Assembly: GCA_002633005.1 (NCBI GenBank)
Contig: NMRA01000785.1
Location: 1 to 62,000 of the forward strand
DNA length: 62,000 nt
Origin: Phoronis australis
Taxonomy: Eukaryota > Phoronida > Phoronidae
Direction: 5' to 3'
Shown: piece by piece, positions 36,801 to 46,423 of the stretch
Layout of the letters: each line of letters opens with the position of its first letter
Position numbering within the stretch: position 1 is the stretch's first letter
The notes under the pieces: generated by a model
What the model was told of the DNA's origin: nothing
The model's database searches: none
The model's input: only the letters and a program-made list of their open reading frames with translations
Made by a program: the position numbers and the translations under genes

Positions 36801-36958
36801 GGATCCTGCCTTTTACTGCTGGTGGGTTCATCTACATCGCCACGGTGTCCGTCATCCCAGAACTGCTGCAGGATACCCGTCTCTGGCAGTCAGTGAAGGA
36901 GATCGTGGCGCTGCTAACTGGCGTCTATATGATGGTGTTGATCGCGCAGTATGAGTAA
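24667..36958 (+). CDS. SLC39A7: Zinc transporter SLC39A7 (ZIP7/KE4/Catsup), complete, five coding exons
   Basis: Releases zinc from ER/Golgi lumen to cytosol (family knowledge). Coding exons: 24667-24835 (or its duplicate 25763-25931), 29187-29988, 31953-32053, 32442-32647 and 36707-36958. All junctions are GT/AG and all phases agree, giving 509 residues against about 470 in human ZIP7. The chain has a signal peptide (1-24); His-rich [13 protein letters not shown]; an expanded HDHHGHA repeat (about 57-150); TM1 from about 175; TM2 with [19 protein letters not shown]; and TM3. A His-rich cytosolic loop with SHSHGHSHS follows. TM4 carries HNFTDG (376-381) and TM5 carries HEVPHEIGD (405-413), the family's zinc-site signatures. 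The last exon ends MMVLIAQYE. Exon 3 carries KSSEKEE, aligned with the CK2-phosphorylated Ser pair that activates human ZIP7. No break is seen. Confidence 0.96.
24934..26028. repeat. Tandem block copy B containing a second SLC39A7 exon 1
   Basis: Partner of 23849-24932, beginning directly after the n at 24933. Confidence 0.95.
25763..25931 (+). CDS. SLC39A7: SLC39A7 coding exon 1 (copy B, probable allele)
   Basis: Encodes the same 56 residues as copy A. Silent differences such as gagcatgag for gagcacgag are seen. Only one copy can be used in a normal transcript, and both donors would splice in phase to exon 2. Confidence 0.9.
25932..29186 (+). other. SLC39A7 intron 1
   Basis: AT-rich, with no repeat family or exon I can name. 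The open minus-strand stretch at 28514-28756 lacks recognisable protein features. Confidence 0.8.
29187..29988 (+). CDS. SLC39A7: SLC39A7 coding exon 2 with His-rich tandem repeat
   Basis: Acceptor tttttttcag, donor tcag|gtaaag, phase 2 at its end. Bases 29189-29460 are about twelve copies of a 21-bp unit coding HDHHGHA, the luminal zinc-chelating segment. The rest encodes TM1 to TM3 and the start of the His-rich loop ([12 protein letters not shown]). The long antisense ORFs here are by-products of the repeat. Confidence 0.96.
29989..31952 (+). other. SLC39A7 intron 2 with degenerate ~130-bp tandem repeat
   Basis: Bases about 30,590-30,945 hold at least two clear and one partial copy of a unit marked by taaaatggccaaca, cctctgtatcgaatttcatc and ttgagataattga. 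The rest is unremarkable. Confidence 0.75.
31953..32053 (+). CDS. SLC39A7: SLC39A7 coding exon 3 (charged loop)
   Basis: 101 bases between cttgttttag and aaag|gtagag. Encodes a Lys/Glu-rich cytosolic stretch with [14 protein letters not shown]; the second Ser fits the CK2 consensus S-x-x-E. In phase on both sides. Confidence 0.93.
32442..32647 (+). CDS. SLC39A7: SLC39A7 coding exon 4 (TM4-TM5 zinc site)
   Basis: Acceptor ctctccatag, donor aaag|gtaacc, phase 0 at its end. Encodes [19 protein letters not shown] and [19 protein letters not shown], the most conserved part of the family. Confidence 0.97.
33814..33827 (-). promoter_or_regulatory. CTCF-like core in repeat unit
   Basis: On the minus strand reads GCCACTAGGGGGCA, a full match to the CTCF core CCASYAGRKGGCR. 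Other units carry degenerate versions (34535, 34676, 35094, 35820). Confidence 0.35.
35146..35572. mobile_element. Possible MITE-like insertion inside the tandem array
   Basis: A ~425-bp segment unlike the array interrupts one unit. Its ends form an imperfect inverted repeat (aggattttctgaaagccca versus the complement of tgggcttatctacggaaaatcct). Palindromic tgcccatgggca motifs lie near both ends (35161, 35499, 35527). The left arm may partly belong to the host repeat. Confidence 0.45.
36440..36520 (+). repeat. tRNA-like B-box sequence, possible SINE
   Basis: cacaggttcaaacctggtc is a good Pol III B box and T-arm hairpin. No A box at proper spacing and no acceptor stem are seen. Confidence 0.25.
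36707..36958 (+). CDS. SLC39A7: SLC39A7 last coding exon (TM6-TM8)
   Basis: Acceptor cctctctacag. Encodes [36 protein letters not shown] and [17 protein letters not shown], then TAA at 36956-36958. The C-terminus ends at the length expected for ZIP7. Confidence 0.97.
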   Translation, partial: AMMLQFSTAIGAMSGTICSLLAEGIGDVATAWILPFTAGGFIYIATVSVIPELLQDTRLWQSVKEIVALLTGVYMMVLIAQYE

Positions 36959-39110
36959 TGGATCTTGAAGGGAAGTCTAGTGCAATGATCAATGTGTTGA
37001 CTGACAGGATTAATAACTCTCATTGGGGGTAGTGGTTGGATGTGCTGCAAGTATTCTCATAACTTGAACTCACTCTTTTGAAGACGTTTGCGTGTCCATG
37101 GTTCATGTTCAAAGTCTCGTCTTCTGATAGGAGCTTGCCCATTTAGTTGGAAATATGTCATATTTTAAAAAATGCCCTCATTTCACAAACCCGTACATTC
37201 TAAGTTGTCCAGGTTAGTATTAGCTTACCCATATGTTTCGAGTCTAAAATGTTGTTAAAATATCACATCAATAAGAAAATATCGATAAGAGGTGTGTGTC
37301 ATGAAAAGTGAATTAAGACTTAAGGCACAAACTGCATGTTACGCTCCATATAACTATTTCTGAAAAATAACGCAAACTAAACTTAGCAAAAGAGCAAAGT
37401 ATATGAGAATATAACCATAACTGTTGATTACTGAGAAAATTTGTACAAATCATTTCCAGGCACCCATGAACTGGTAATGTTTAATACTTAACGGAACGTT
37501 TATTCAGTGATCGTGAAGCGGAAACAAAGGCCCAAACTTGTGTCTCAAGTCTGAAGTCACTTTTTAACGAACCACTGAGATCATATCTGTAATCATCACT
37601 TATGAAGCCACTAGTTTAACGATTACTGCATCCAGTAGGAGTTGGATTGTGTTTTGGTAATCATGTCGAAAGTGTTTGATCCTGAGATCTCATGCTAACT
37701 GATGTGATAACATCTAGGCAGCCATGACAGCCCTGGCATTAAGTGACCGTTTACAAAAAATCATGTTCTTGCTTTTAAGTTTAAATGGCATCGCACCTTG
37801 CGCTGTCAGTGTGGTTAAAATTGTTTAGGAAATAACTTATTTTCAGAGAAGACATTTGTTATTGTTTTTCATTTGTTTTTTTTTTTTTGAAAACTGTTTT
37901 AGCTAGTTGTCCTGGAGTTAGTTGCTGTGATGTGCTAGAAACAGAGATGTGACTGTTAACACAGATGTTATCAACATTGATGTATCTTATCTGTAAAAAA
38001 TCATTCCCTTACTTGACAGGTTTTGATTGGCTAGTCCTAAACTGAAGCTTTAAATGGAAATGGATGGTTTTGGATGTTAGGTGTAGTAAAAATGCATATC
38101 CCTGGTTATCTTGTAGAGGTATTTGTGCACTGTGCCCTTAAGGAGTGTCTTCTGTACATGGAACAATGGAAAATGACGTAAGTGACGTGACAAGTGTCCT
38201 GCAACTTGAGTGTGAATTCACTTCTATTGAACAGTCACTAATGACTTGCACTGACTGTAAAATATGGATTGGAATAGCTGGTCAGTGGAAGTGAACACAG
38301 AACCAAAAGGGTATTTATTGTTGACCCTTTTACATCACATTTTGTTGGTGTTCCGATTGTTGAATTCATTCCTGTGAAACAGTGATTAACCAGCGATATG
38401 TAGCCTTGCTAAATTTAACCGTTGGTTGTTTTCTCCAAATGTATTCAGCAACATTTTTTGTTTGCCTATGGTTAACATTACTGTATGTTGATACAGTGCT
38501 GTTCAGTCTTCGAGAGGTGGTAGTGTCTACTTAAATGTCTTAGAAATTGTGTCTCCAAAATTACCTGGTCAAAAATGTCCATGTCTTAAGTTTAAGTCAG
38601 ACGGAAGCAAACTTGGTTCCAGTCTTCGGCCAGACTAATTGTGAGACACTGCCTCATCAATGGCAGCCAAGGTCTCCGTTTTTTGTAAAGATAGCCAGAG
38701 GCACATTAGCAAGGTTTAGAACGTCATTTAGAGATTAGCAAAAGGGTGTTGCATCATTTGTCTTCATTCAGAGTGGATTTCTAATATTTTTGAAGTATAT
38801 GGCAATTGAAATGCAAAATAGGGAATCGCAGTCTAAGAAACAGATGAGCTACAACAATTATACATTCTTTCTAATGTTGAGTTGGGAATGTTTCAACCCC
38901 CACCCGCTCTCCTTGGGGAATAATGTTCTCTGGTGTCTGGTTTCATTAACCTCATGGGATCACCAGATTTGCCAAAATTCTGCCCGTAGTTCTGAACATA
39001 AGAGTAATCAGCCAGCATTTGTAGTCAGAATTGCGCTGTTTGGATATCACCGCATTACTTGACTGTTGTTCCTTAATTTCACCATCTCCTTGTCTGCTTT
39101 CTGTGATCTA
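36959..39110 (+). other. 3' flank of SLC39A7, probably including its 3' UTR
   Basis: No AATAAA signal was found close to the stop codon, so the transcript end is not placed. No other gene is recognised. Confidence 0.5.
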
Positions 39111-39695
39111 AATGTGAACTCTGCTAATTATGATACTGTTTTGGTTCACCCCGGTAGTGTTTGTTTCGGTGTTGGTGTAGGTCAGTTTTTCAAAAGGTAG
39201 CAAAAGTTTCTGTGAAATTATGGTAAAGGAATTATAATATGAGTTGCCAAGTATCCGAGAGAGGGCGCAAAGATTAGAATGTATTTTTTAATGACTTTTC
39301 TTAGTGGTGTTTGACGCCTTCAAATTGTGTGTTCATCAGACTCTGCAAAGGGAATGTGAGACTTTCTGATGTTACCTTAAGTGCAAATACAAGTCCCATG
39401 TTATCGTGGACAGACACTTTCCACTTTCATCAAAGATCCTGTTGGCTTATTTTTGCTATCCATGAAGAACAGAAAATGGTGTGAATAGTACCACAAATTT
39501 CTGCCTATTGGTTCTACATAACAGGTAACTCCTACTCACCGACGTGTGTAGGTCGCTTGTGTCCCACTGGAAAGTAATGGTGACACATAAGAGTTAGGCG
39601 GCAGCCGGCAGTGGGGGATTTAAGGGGGGACCAAGGGTGCCATGTCCCCCCTAAAATTCTCCCAGATTTTAATTGGCAGTTCGGGGGTGCAAATG
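39111..39695. repeat. Tandem block copy A (585 bp)
   Basis: Followed by a single n at 39696 and then by a 585-bp block (39697-40281) with the same start (aatgtgaactctgc) and end (cgggggtgcaaatg). The copies differ at only a few bases (for example atactgt/ataccgt and atcagac/atcagcc). Confidence 0.97.
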
Positions 39696-39696
39696 N

Positions 39697-40281
39697 AATG
39701 TGAACTCTGCTAATTATGATACCGTTTTGGTTCACCCCGGTAGTGTTTGTTTCGGTGTTGGTGTAGGTCAGTTTTTCAAAAGGTAGCAAAAGTTTCTGTG
39801 AAATTATGGTAAAGGAATTATAATATGAGTTGCCAAGTATCCGAGAGAGGGCGCAAAGATTAGAATGTAATTTTTAATGACTTTTCTTAGTGGTGTTTGA
39901 CGCCTTCAAATTGTGTGTTCATCAGCCTCTGCAAAGGGAATGTGAGACTTTCTGATGTTACCTTAAGTGCAAATACAAGTCCCATGTTATCGTGGACAGA
40001 CACTTTCCACTTTCATCAAAGATCCTGTTGGCTTATTTTTGCTATCCATGAAGAACAGAAAATGGTGTGAATAGTACCACAAATTTCTGCCTATTGGTTC
40101 TACATAACAGGTAACTCCTACTCACCGACGTGTGTAGGTCGCTTGTGTCCCACTGGAAAGTAATGGTGACACATAAGAGTTAGGCGGCAGCCGGCAGTGG
40201 GGGATTTAAGGGGGGACCAAGGGTGCCATGTCCCCCCTAAAATTCTCCCAGATTTTAATTGGCAGTTCGGGGGTGCAAATG
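39697..40281. repeat. Tandem block copy B (585 bp)
   Basis: Partner of 39111-39695; the unique sequence continues only from this copy. Confidence 0.97.
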
Positions 40282-40358
40282 TCTGGCTGGCAAACTCCTG
40301 GCTACTATTGTGCCCTGCATGCTCCCCTCCCTAACTCAAAATCCAGGATCCGCCCCTG
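40195..40358. mobile_element. MITE with CAGTGG.GGATT / GGATCCGCCCCTG termini
   Basis: A 164-bp element with imperfect terminal inverted repeats (left cagtgggggattta, right ccaggatccgcccctg). It shares layout and internal text (ggggaccaagggtg, ctaactcaaaatcc) with 52998-53147. A truncated duplicate begins at 39609 and stops at the n. The termini recall hAT-type MITEs. Confidence 0.7.
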
Positions 40359-43300
40359 TCCGGGGCCAATTTCCGGTGCCAAAATATTAAATTCTAGCAG
40401 CATACCAGATTTGAGGTGGGTGGGGCATATAATTTCAGATTTGGTTTGTTTTTATTGATGAACATGTTGAGAATTAGAAAAGACCACTTGCTCTGCTGTA
40501 GCTGGACCCCGTTGCATTTGTGTATTGGTGAGAAGGGACTGAGAAATCGGCTGTAATTTCAGGTAGCCCTCAAGCCAGAATTCCAAACAATCGTTTGTTG
40601 ACAGTACTTTTGGATCACATTGTTGGACTCTGAAGGAAATTCGCTTTCATAAACTAATGTTGGCTTATGTTATGAATCGCCATGAAAGTTGTGGTTTTAG
40701 GAAGAAAAGTGCCAATTTTGTGTTTCTTGTCCCTTTTTTTCTTTAGCCTATCGTGCTTCTTAGTATGAGTTAAAAGGGCCAGAAATACAAAACACAAAAG
40801 TTTCTGTGCTTATCTCTAGGTATTGTGATGTGTAGTGGCTCAAAGCATGTCCTTTACATGCGGTTATCGGAAGAAAAGGTGGCAACTCGATTGATGTGCG
40901 TTTTACTTGACAAAACGAAATGAGCACTGTTCTGTGCCTCCAATGTAGAACCAACATCCGACCATTTTGCTGTTGTGTTCATATTTCTTCATGAATAGTA
41001 AGTACATAAGCACTGAGAGGGAACAGTAATGGACAAAGGAAAATGTCTGCCCAAAACCAAGGATCTTTATTTTCACTAAGGCTAACACTACAAGTGGTCG
41101 CTTATCCCTACTCAAAAGAATCTGTCCAGAACTTGTGACGCCATGAGGGGACTGCTCGAATCATGACTGACTTTAAAGTTGCTGCTCTTCGCCTTGTTGA
41201 CACACAAATGTGCAAATGACTCGGCACACTTCGTCACATTGTGAATATTGCAAAGCATACCAACATAACAACCCTATGTACAAACATGGTGGGGCATCGC
41301 ATGCTGTTGACGTCACAACATTTGGTTTAGAGGATTATCCGTTTCTGTTTTTCAACACTGATTGGTTAACAGATGTAGAATATTTGATTGTCATTTACAT
41401 ACTATCAACATTGAACATTGACGCAGGTGGAATTTGCGTTTCAAAGTTATCTTTAGCTTGTCTACATGCTTCAAAATGCGGCTGATTTTTTAAAAATTTT
41501 TGGAATGTTTATCTTCAAGAAATCTCATTTTGTAATTTCTTCGTAATTTATTCATTATTTACTGATGTCCTAGGGGTTCTCCGTTTGGTATGATGGCTTT
41601 TGAATACTACCGTATTGTGGTGCTGTAAACTATTCGTAATAAAATAGTTGTCCTTTCTCAGTCACGTGATATTCTCTATAATAGTTGTTCTCATCGGCTG
41701 ATTGTATCCATTCGACTATATCGCAGGTGCAGGCCAAACCGTACGCTTAATGAACCATCTTAAAAGGGCTCCGATGTCATGGTTAGAGGGCGCGGTTTGA
41801 TATTGGAACACTAAATGGGTATTTCACATCCTTCTATTAAAAAGTGATGACGCAAGTGGTCGATCGGGCTCGATCTCGGGCCGTGCCTAACCTGTTTGCA
41901 GAATGGTTCACCACTAATCATAAAATGACGTCATTGAGTCAAAATTTGTGACTATGACTTATGATATGATTCGTCGTTGATATTTTTATCCCACACAGGG
42001 AAGTTCCTTTAAATGCCCATTTCTCACAATCTGAACATTTTTGATGGACTTTTAGTGCAGCTTGTTTTAGCTGAGATTCTGGCTAGGTTGTTTGTAACCT
42101 GGCTCAACAATTACGTTGATTAGTCATGACATGTAATTTTATCCACCGATCATGGTCTCAACGGATCACAAACTGGCTTTCCCATATCGAAATTACTTCT
42201 TCTCACATGAGTAAGAAACATGTTACATGTTTGGCACATTTCGTTGCAGAACGAGTGGTCTATGTCATAAGTTACCTTGTTCGAGGGATCACGAATTTAT
42301 CTCAGTTCTTATGCTCATGATTGCACGTGCACATGTATCGCCAGTCAGAAGACCATCGTCAAAAATACAGCGAGGTATCAATGTGTGTTCAGCGCCGCCA
42401 GATCTAGAAATTGCATACTGTCCGGGTAGTTCTGCTCGTCACCTCGCCATGAAAAGTGTATCCAACATGTAGAGTCGGTGGGGGTGCATGCAAAATCTGG
42501 GAGTCAAGGGACACTTACCGTGCGTAAATCGCCTTGTGACTGTGGCATGCGCCCACCCAGCCTTTAATATAGGGGACTCGAGTTTCTGGCCATGTGTACA
42601 TTTTGCTGATAAAAAAGTGGGAGGGCTAAAAAGGGTCACCACATTCAGAACTGTGAACTTTGCGTCTGCGCCTTTTTAGTGGAATATTGCCCAGTTTTCT
42701 CGGACATTTTGTTTCTCTGAAGTGGACCTTTTTGCCCACTTCGCCAAATGGGGGGGGCTCTTTTGAGCCCCATGAACAACTCTGCCTGCGCGCATGCTAT
42801 GGGACGCACACATTGACTCGATCCTCTCTCTCTCTCCCAGCTTATGCCCTGTCAGAAGGGTGAACACTTAAAAAATATCACGATAAGTATCCTACACCGA
42901 CAGCCTAAGCGGTGGAGACTGGGGAACTCGACCACCGGGTTTGCGTAACTCAGAATCTGCAGATTAAGATCAAAGACACAATGCTGTTGTGGTTGAGACC
43001 AGGCTGCTGGGGTTATCGTTCTCTAGATAATGAAACCCATTATCGTCACATTGGGTGCGAAAATTTTAAGGTTGTTGTTTGTAAGTAGCAAATTTGATTA
43101 GTAAGCGAGCAGCACAAGTCATTAGAGGTTGAGTTTTGAAAATTAGACACGAAATTTGAATTTTACAGTCTAAAACGTTTTTTAGTGTTGCAGTTATATG
43201 CTCCTCATTACTTCTGCTGGTTATGCAACATAAATGAATCAATTAGCAACCACCAGGCAGCAGTTGGATTTTGAGGTAAGCCAAGTGTCACCGTGCAATT

Positions 43301-45790
43301 CTTGGCATGCTAGTCTATGGTGAACCATGAAGACCATTTGATTGGTTAAAGATGACGACTTCCGCATCACAAAAAAATCTGTTGCATTCCTCCATTCCCC
43401 AGATGAACCGACATAGGCCTACAACCGTTTACGTGGTGTGTCATATGTGAACCAAGAGACCCCATTGCGAAACATTCAACGGTGACTCCAGAACGTTAAA
43501 ATCCACCATACCTGGACGAGCGGCTATGGTGATGGGAATCAACTAATCACCAATTTGTTCCTCACTACCGATCGATAGTAGGCCTAAGTCTCAGGGTGTC
43601 TAGCCTATTCGGAACTCGGCATAGTTAGTATCTTTACTGTAACCCGGGCTTGTATTCAGAACATGAGGCCTACACACGTTAAATGTATTATAGAACACAG
43701 TACATGTATATCCCTGCGAATATTTTCTTTTCAATTCAGTCGGAAATCTGGCTGGCAAAAAAAGGAAACGATGGTTACAAATGTGGACCTCAATCAACTT
43801 ACTGTGAACAAGAAATCATAATTGCTTTCTGTAGCGGTTTTAGAAACCCACAATGAGAAACAATGAATCAATAGTTCTTGGAAGTGTTACTCAGACTGTT
43901 GTGTTTGCACGGTGGTTATCGGAAACTTGGCTTTAACAGTTTTCTCAGTGCGCTCATCACATTGTTTTATTCAGCACGAGAGCACCATTAGAGAACGCTG
44001 GCCTATAAGTTATTCACGGACGAGATTCGATTTAACTCGTGTACAGGTAGGTGAGTTTCTCCGAACATCAAATGAACTTAGAGGGTTACTTTTCACCACA
44101 TCACGGAAATAATACCACGTAGTGACTTATACTTTCATGAATTCCCCACAATGCATTGCTCTGTCTGCTACAATCTCCATGTTTAGTTGTCCACATCCGT
44201 CTTCTAATCGCGTTCGACATATTGCAGTGTAAACGAGATTCCAACTACTAATAATACACTAATAAAACACGCCGATAGCAGGACCACAAACAAGAGCGAC
44301 TATTACATTATTAAAACTTGGCCATTTATTTTCACACATCAATAAAAATATTGCCATTAAAAGGAACAGTTTAGAGGGATTAGATGACGGTCTTGTCCGC
44401 CATAATAAGTATTGAACTGACTGAAACAATTTTCCAGCTCATGCTTCTAAAATGCTTTGAATAATACATGTACATCATACATTTCGAGCTGAGCCTGCTA
44501 ATAGGTGGCGCGAGAAGCAACGAAAAGTAATAAAAGTAGCAATCCGTTCCCGTCTACATCAAGACATTTTCTGCTGTCACGTATACGAGTACCGAATCAT
44601 TAGTAAATCGATCTAGCACCTGAGCTGATGAAATGTACATGTATTCACGTGCTGCGCATTATATAACTATCATATACATTGTACGTGTAGTTAATACCTT
44701 ATTTTTCATTTTGTTAAAATGTTAAGCAAAAAATGACCGATAACGGAGAAAAATTAAAGCAATTTAAAATGTTTGTTGATAGACATAGGATGGGTGACCA
44801 ATTCCACAACGTAATGAACTGAACACGCCCTCAGTTGGGAGTAAAAAGAAACATTTACGAAAATAGACCAAAGGTGTAGGCCTAAATTTGGAAAACTAAA
44901 TCCGTCCATACAGTTTTTCCAGTGTCACGGCGAATATACATTTAATCCTTAATCATTTTAACTTTTCCTTTCAACCTTTTACAAAATAAGTGGCTCCCGC
45001 AACGAGTGTACCTTCATGGAGATTGTCGCGGGAATTTTCCATTTGAGCGAGGGATAATATGATGAAGCGTCCGGTTGTATATCAGGAACTAAAAAAGCAC
45101 CCGTGTGTGGTACCCAACACGTTGTCTACTGAATATACGGAAAACATTGGCAAAGCGCACATTGGAATTCAAAACTACAATGTAAGTGAGTACTTGAGTA
45201 AAAAATTTTGGCGAACTCACAGCAGGACACCCTGCTTACTTCGTGAATTAACAAACGTTGCCAATTTTAAAACTGTATTTCTCCCTGTTCAACTGGTTAA
45301 AAGCGAAAACTGAAGTACACTTGAGTCTTCTGCTCACTTTAAATGGTCCTTCCCGATTCAGGGTTCTGTTTTCGTTATCAGAACAGAGAAACATCGACAA
45401 CTCACGGAAGCATTTCGTTAGAGTGTAATGGGATTTGCCGACTCTAAAGTTACTGGATTGTACACATCGCGTGTGACTTGTGTAGGCAACGGAAGTAGAA
45501 TCCGATCATAGCAAGGCATACATGTGGGGTCAATTTTATGAAATTGAGGCCTTCGAATTGTGTTTCTTATTCAGCTTCACAGGGCGAAATACACCTTGAA
45601 CTACATGTAATCTCAACCATTGTTCACACTAGCTTGTCAATAATTACAACTATTGTTTAAACTCTGCTGATTACAAGTATCATTAGGCCTGTTTAGTTTT
45701 AGCAAGCCATTCTAATTGTTTGTCGATCAACTATTGCTGAATTCTTGTGTGCACCATAACACGCGCCGCTATTCCTTTCGTTGGCTGCCA
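40359..45790. other. No gene recognised
   Basis: Five kilobases without a supportable exon. The only structure noted is the dispersed repeat at 42716. Short ORFs such as 45059-45313 have no splice context or motif support. Confidence 0.5.
42716..42780. repeat. Dispersed repeat, copy 2
   Basis: Matches 14197-14262 (shared core cacttcgccaaatgggg) in the same orientation. The minus strand of both copies is open and reads PHLAKW, which may be chance. Confidence 0.7.
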
Positions 45791-46077
45791 TCATACCAAG
45801 TCCATATCCGACACCATAGACTTCACCCTCCGCCGTTGCTCGCACGCTTGAAAGTCACGTTTGAGTTGGTCGGCGAGGACCTTATCTGTCGGGACAACGA
45901 CTTTAGCTGTCCTTGTTGAACTAGAATGCTGAACTGGAAAGTTGTTCGTGGCTCTCCCTGTGTAGCTAGTGAGATGAGGTGGTCTTTCACTGGCGTTAGT
46001 GGCCACAGTCTGCCACTGGCTTTCGACAGTTCTAAATCGTTGGTCGGAATCCATGGAAACGGATAAACTATCAAGGC
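45791..46077 (-). CDS. Exon for an unrecognised 87-residue hydrophilic protein
   Basis: On the minus strand a consensus acceptor (tgtttatttcag) is followed by 23 bases and an ATG at 46054. The frame runs 87 codons to TGA at 45791-45793. The product starts MDSDQRFRTVESQWQTVATN, is Ser/Thr-rich in the middle, and ends with a likely helix (DKVLADQLKRDFQACEQRRR) followed by VKSMVSDMDLV. There is no signal peptide or membrane segment. A weak donor (ttg|gtatga) overlaps the stop, so the exon may instead splice onward. No family is recognised. An upstream 5'-UTR exon is expected at higher coordinates but was not found. Confidence 0.5.
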
Positions 46078-46373
46078 AGCCTGAAATAAACACAGAGGAT
46101 GAGACTGATGTATGGTTTAATCACCGTGGAGATACCTTCTGTTTCCATCACTATTGCGTAACTGGATAATTAAAGAGAGATGTCTCGAAGTTGGTTAAAC
46201 ACCTTGCTTTACCGAGACACCCCGTCGGAAAATTGGCAAAAGCTTACATGTACATGTAGGCGAAGGTTTAATTGGGAATATAATTGAGCCTTTATAAACC
46301 AGCGTGTTGATGTGGAACATGCAAGAATTATTAGACATCTTACACGACATATAACTGTGTCATCACTTGAACG

Positions 46374-46423
46374 TAGCAGCAGCAGCACCACTACCACCAC
46401 CAACACCATCACCACCATCAGTA
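46374..46423. repeat. Trinucleotide microsatellite (AGC)n then (ACC)n
   Basis: agcagcagcagc passing into accaccaccaacaccatcaccacc. The minus-strand ORF of poly-Val/Met/Leu here is an artefact. Confidence 0.9.

Noticed and set aside
46209-46418. Val/Leu-rich minus-strand ORF resembling a membrane segment
   Set aside because: Encoded by the (ACC)n/(AGC)n microsatellite.
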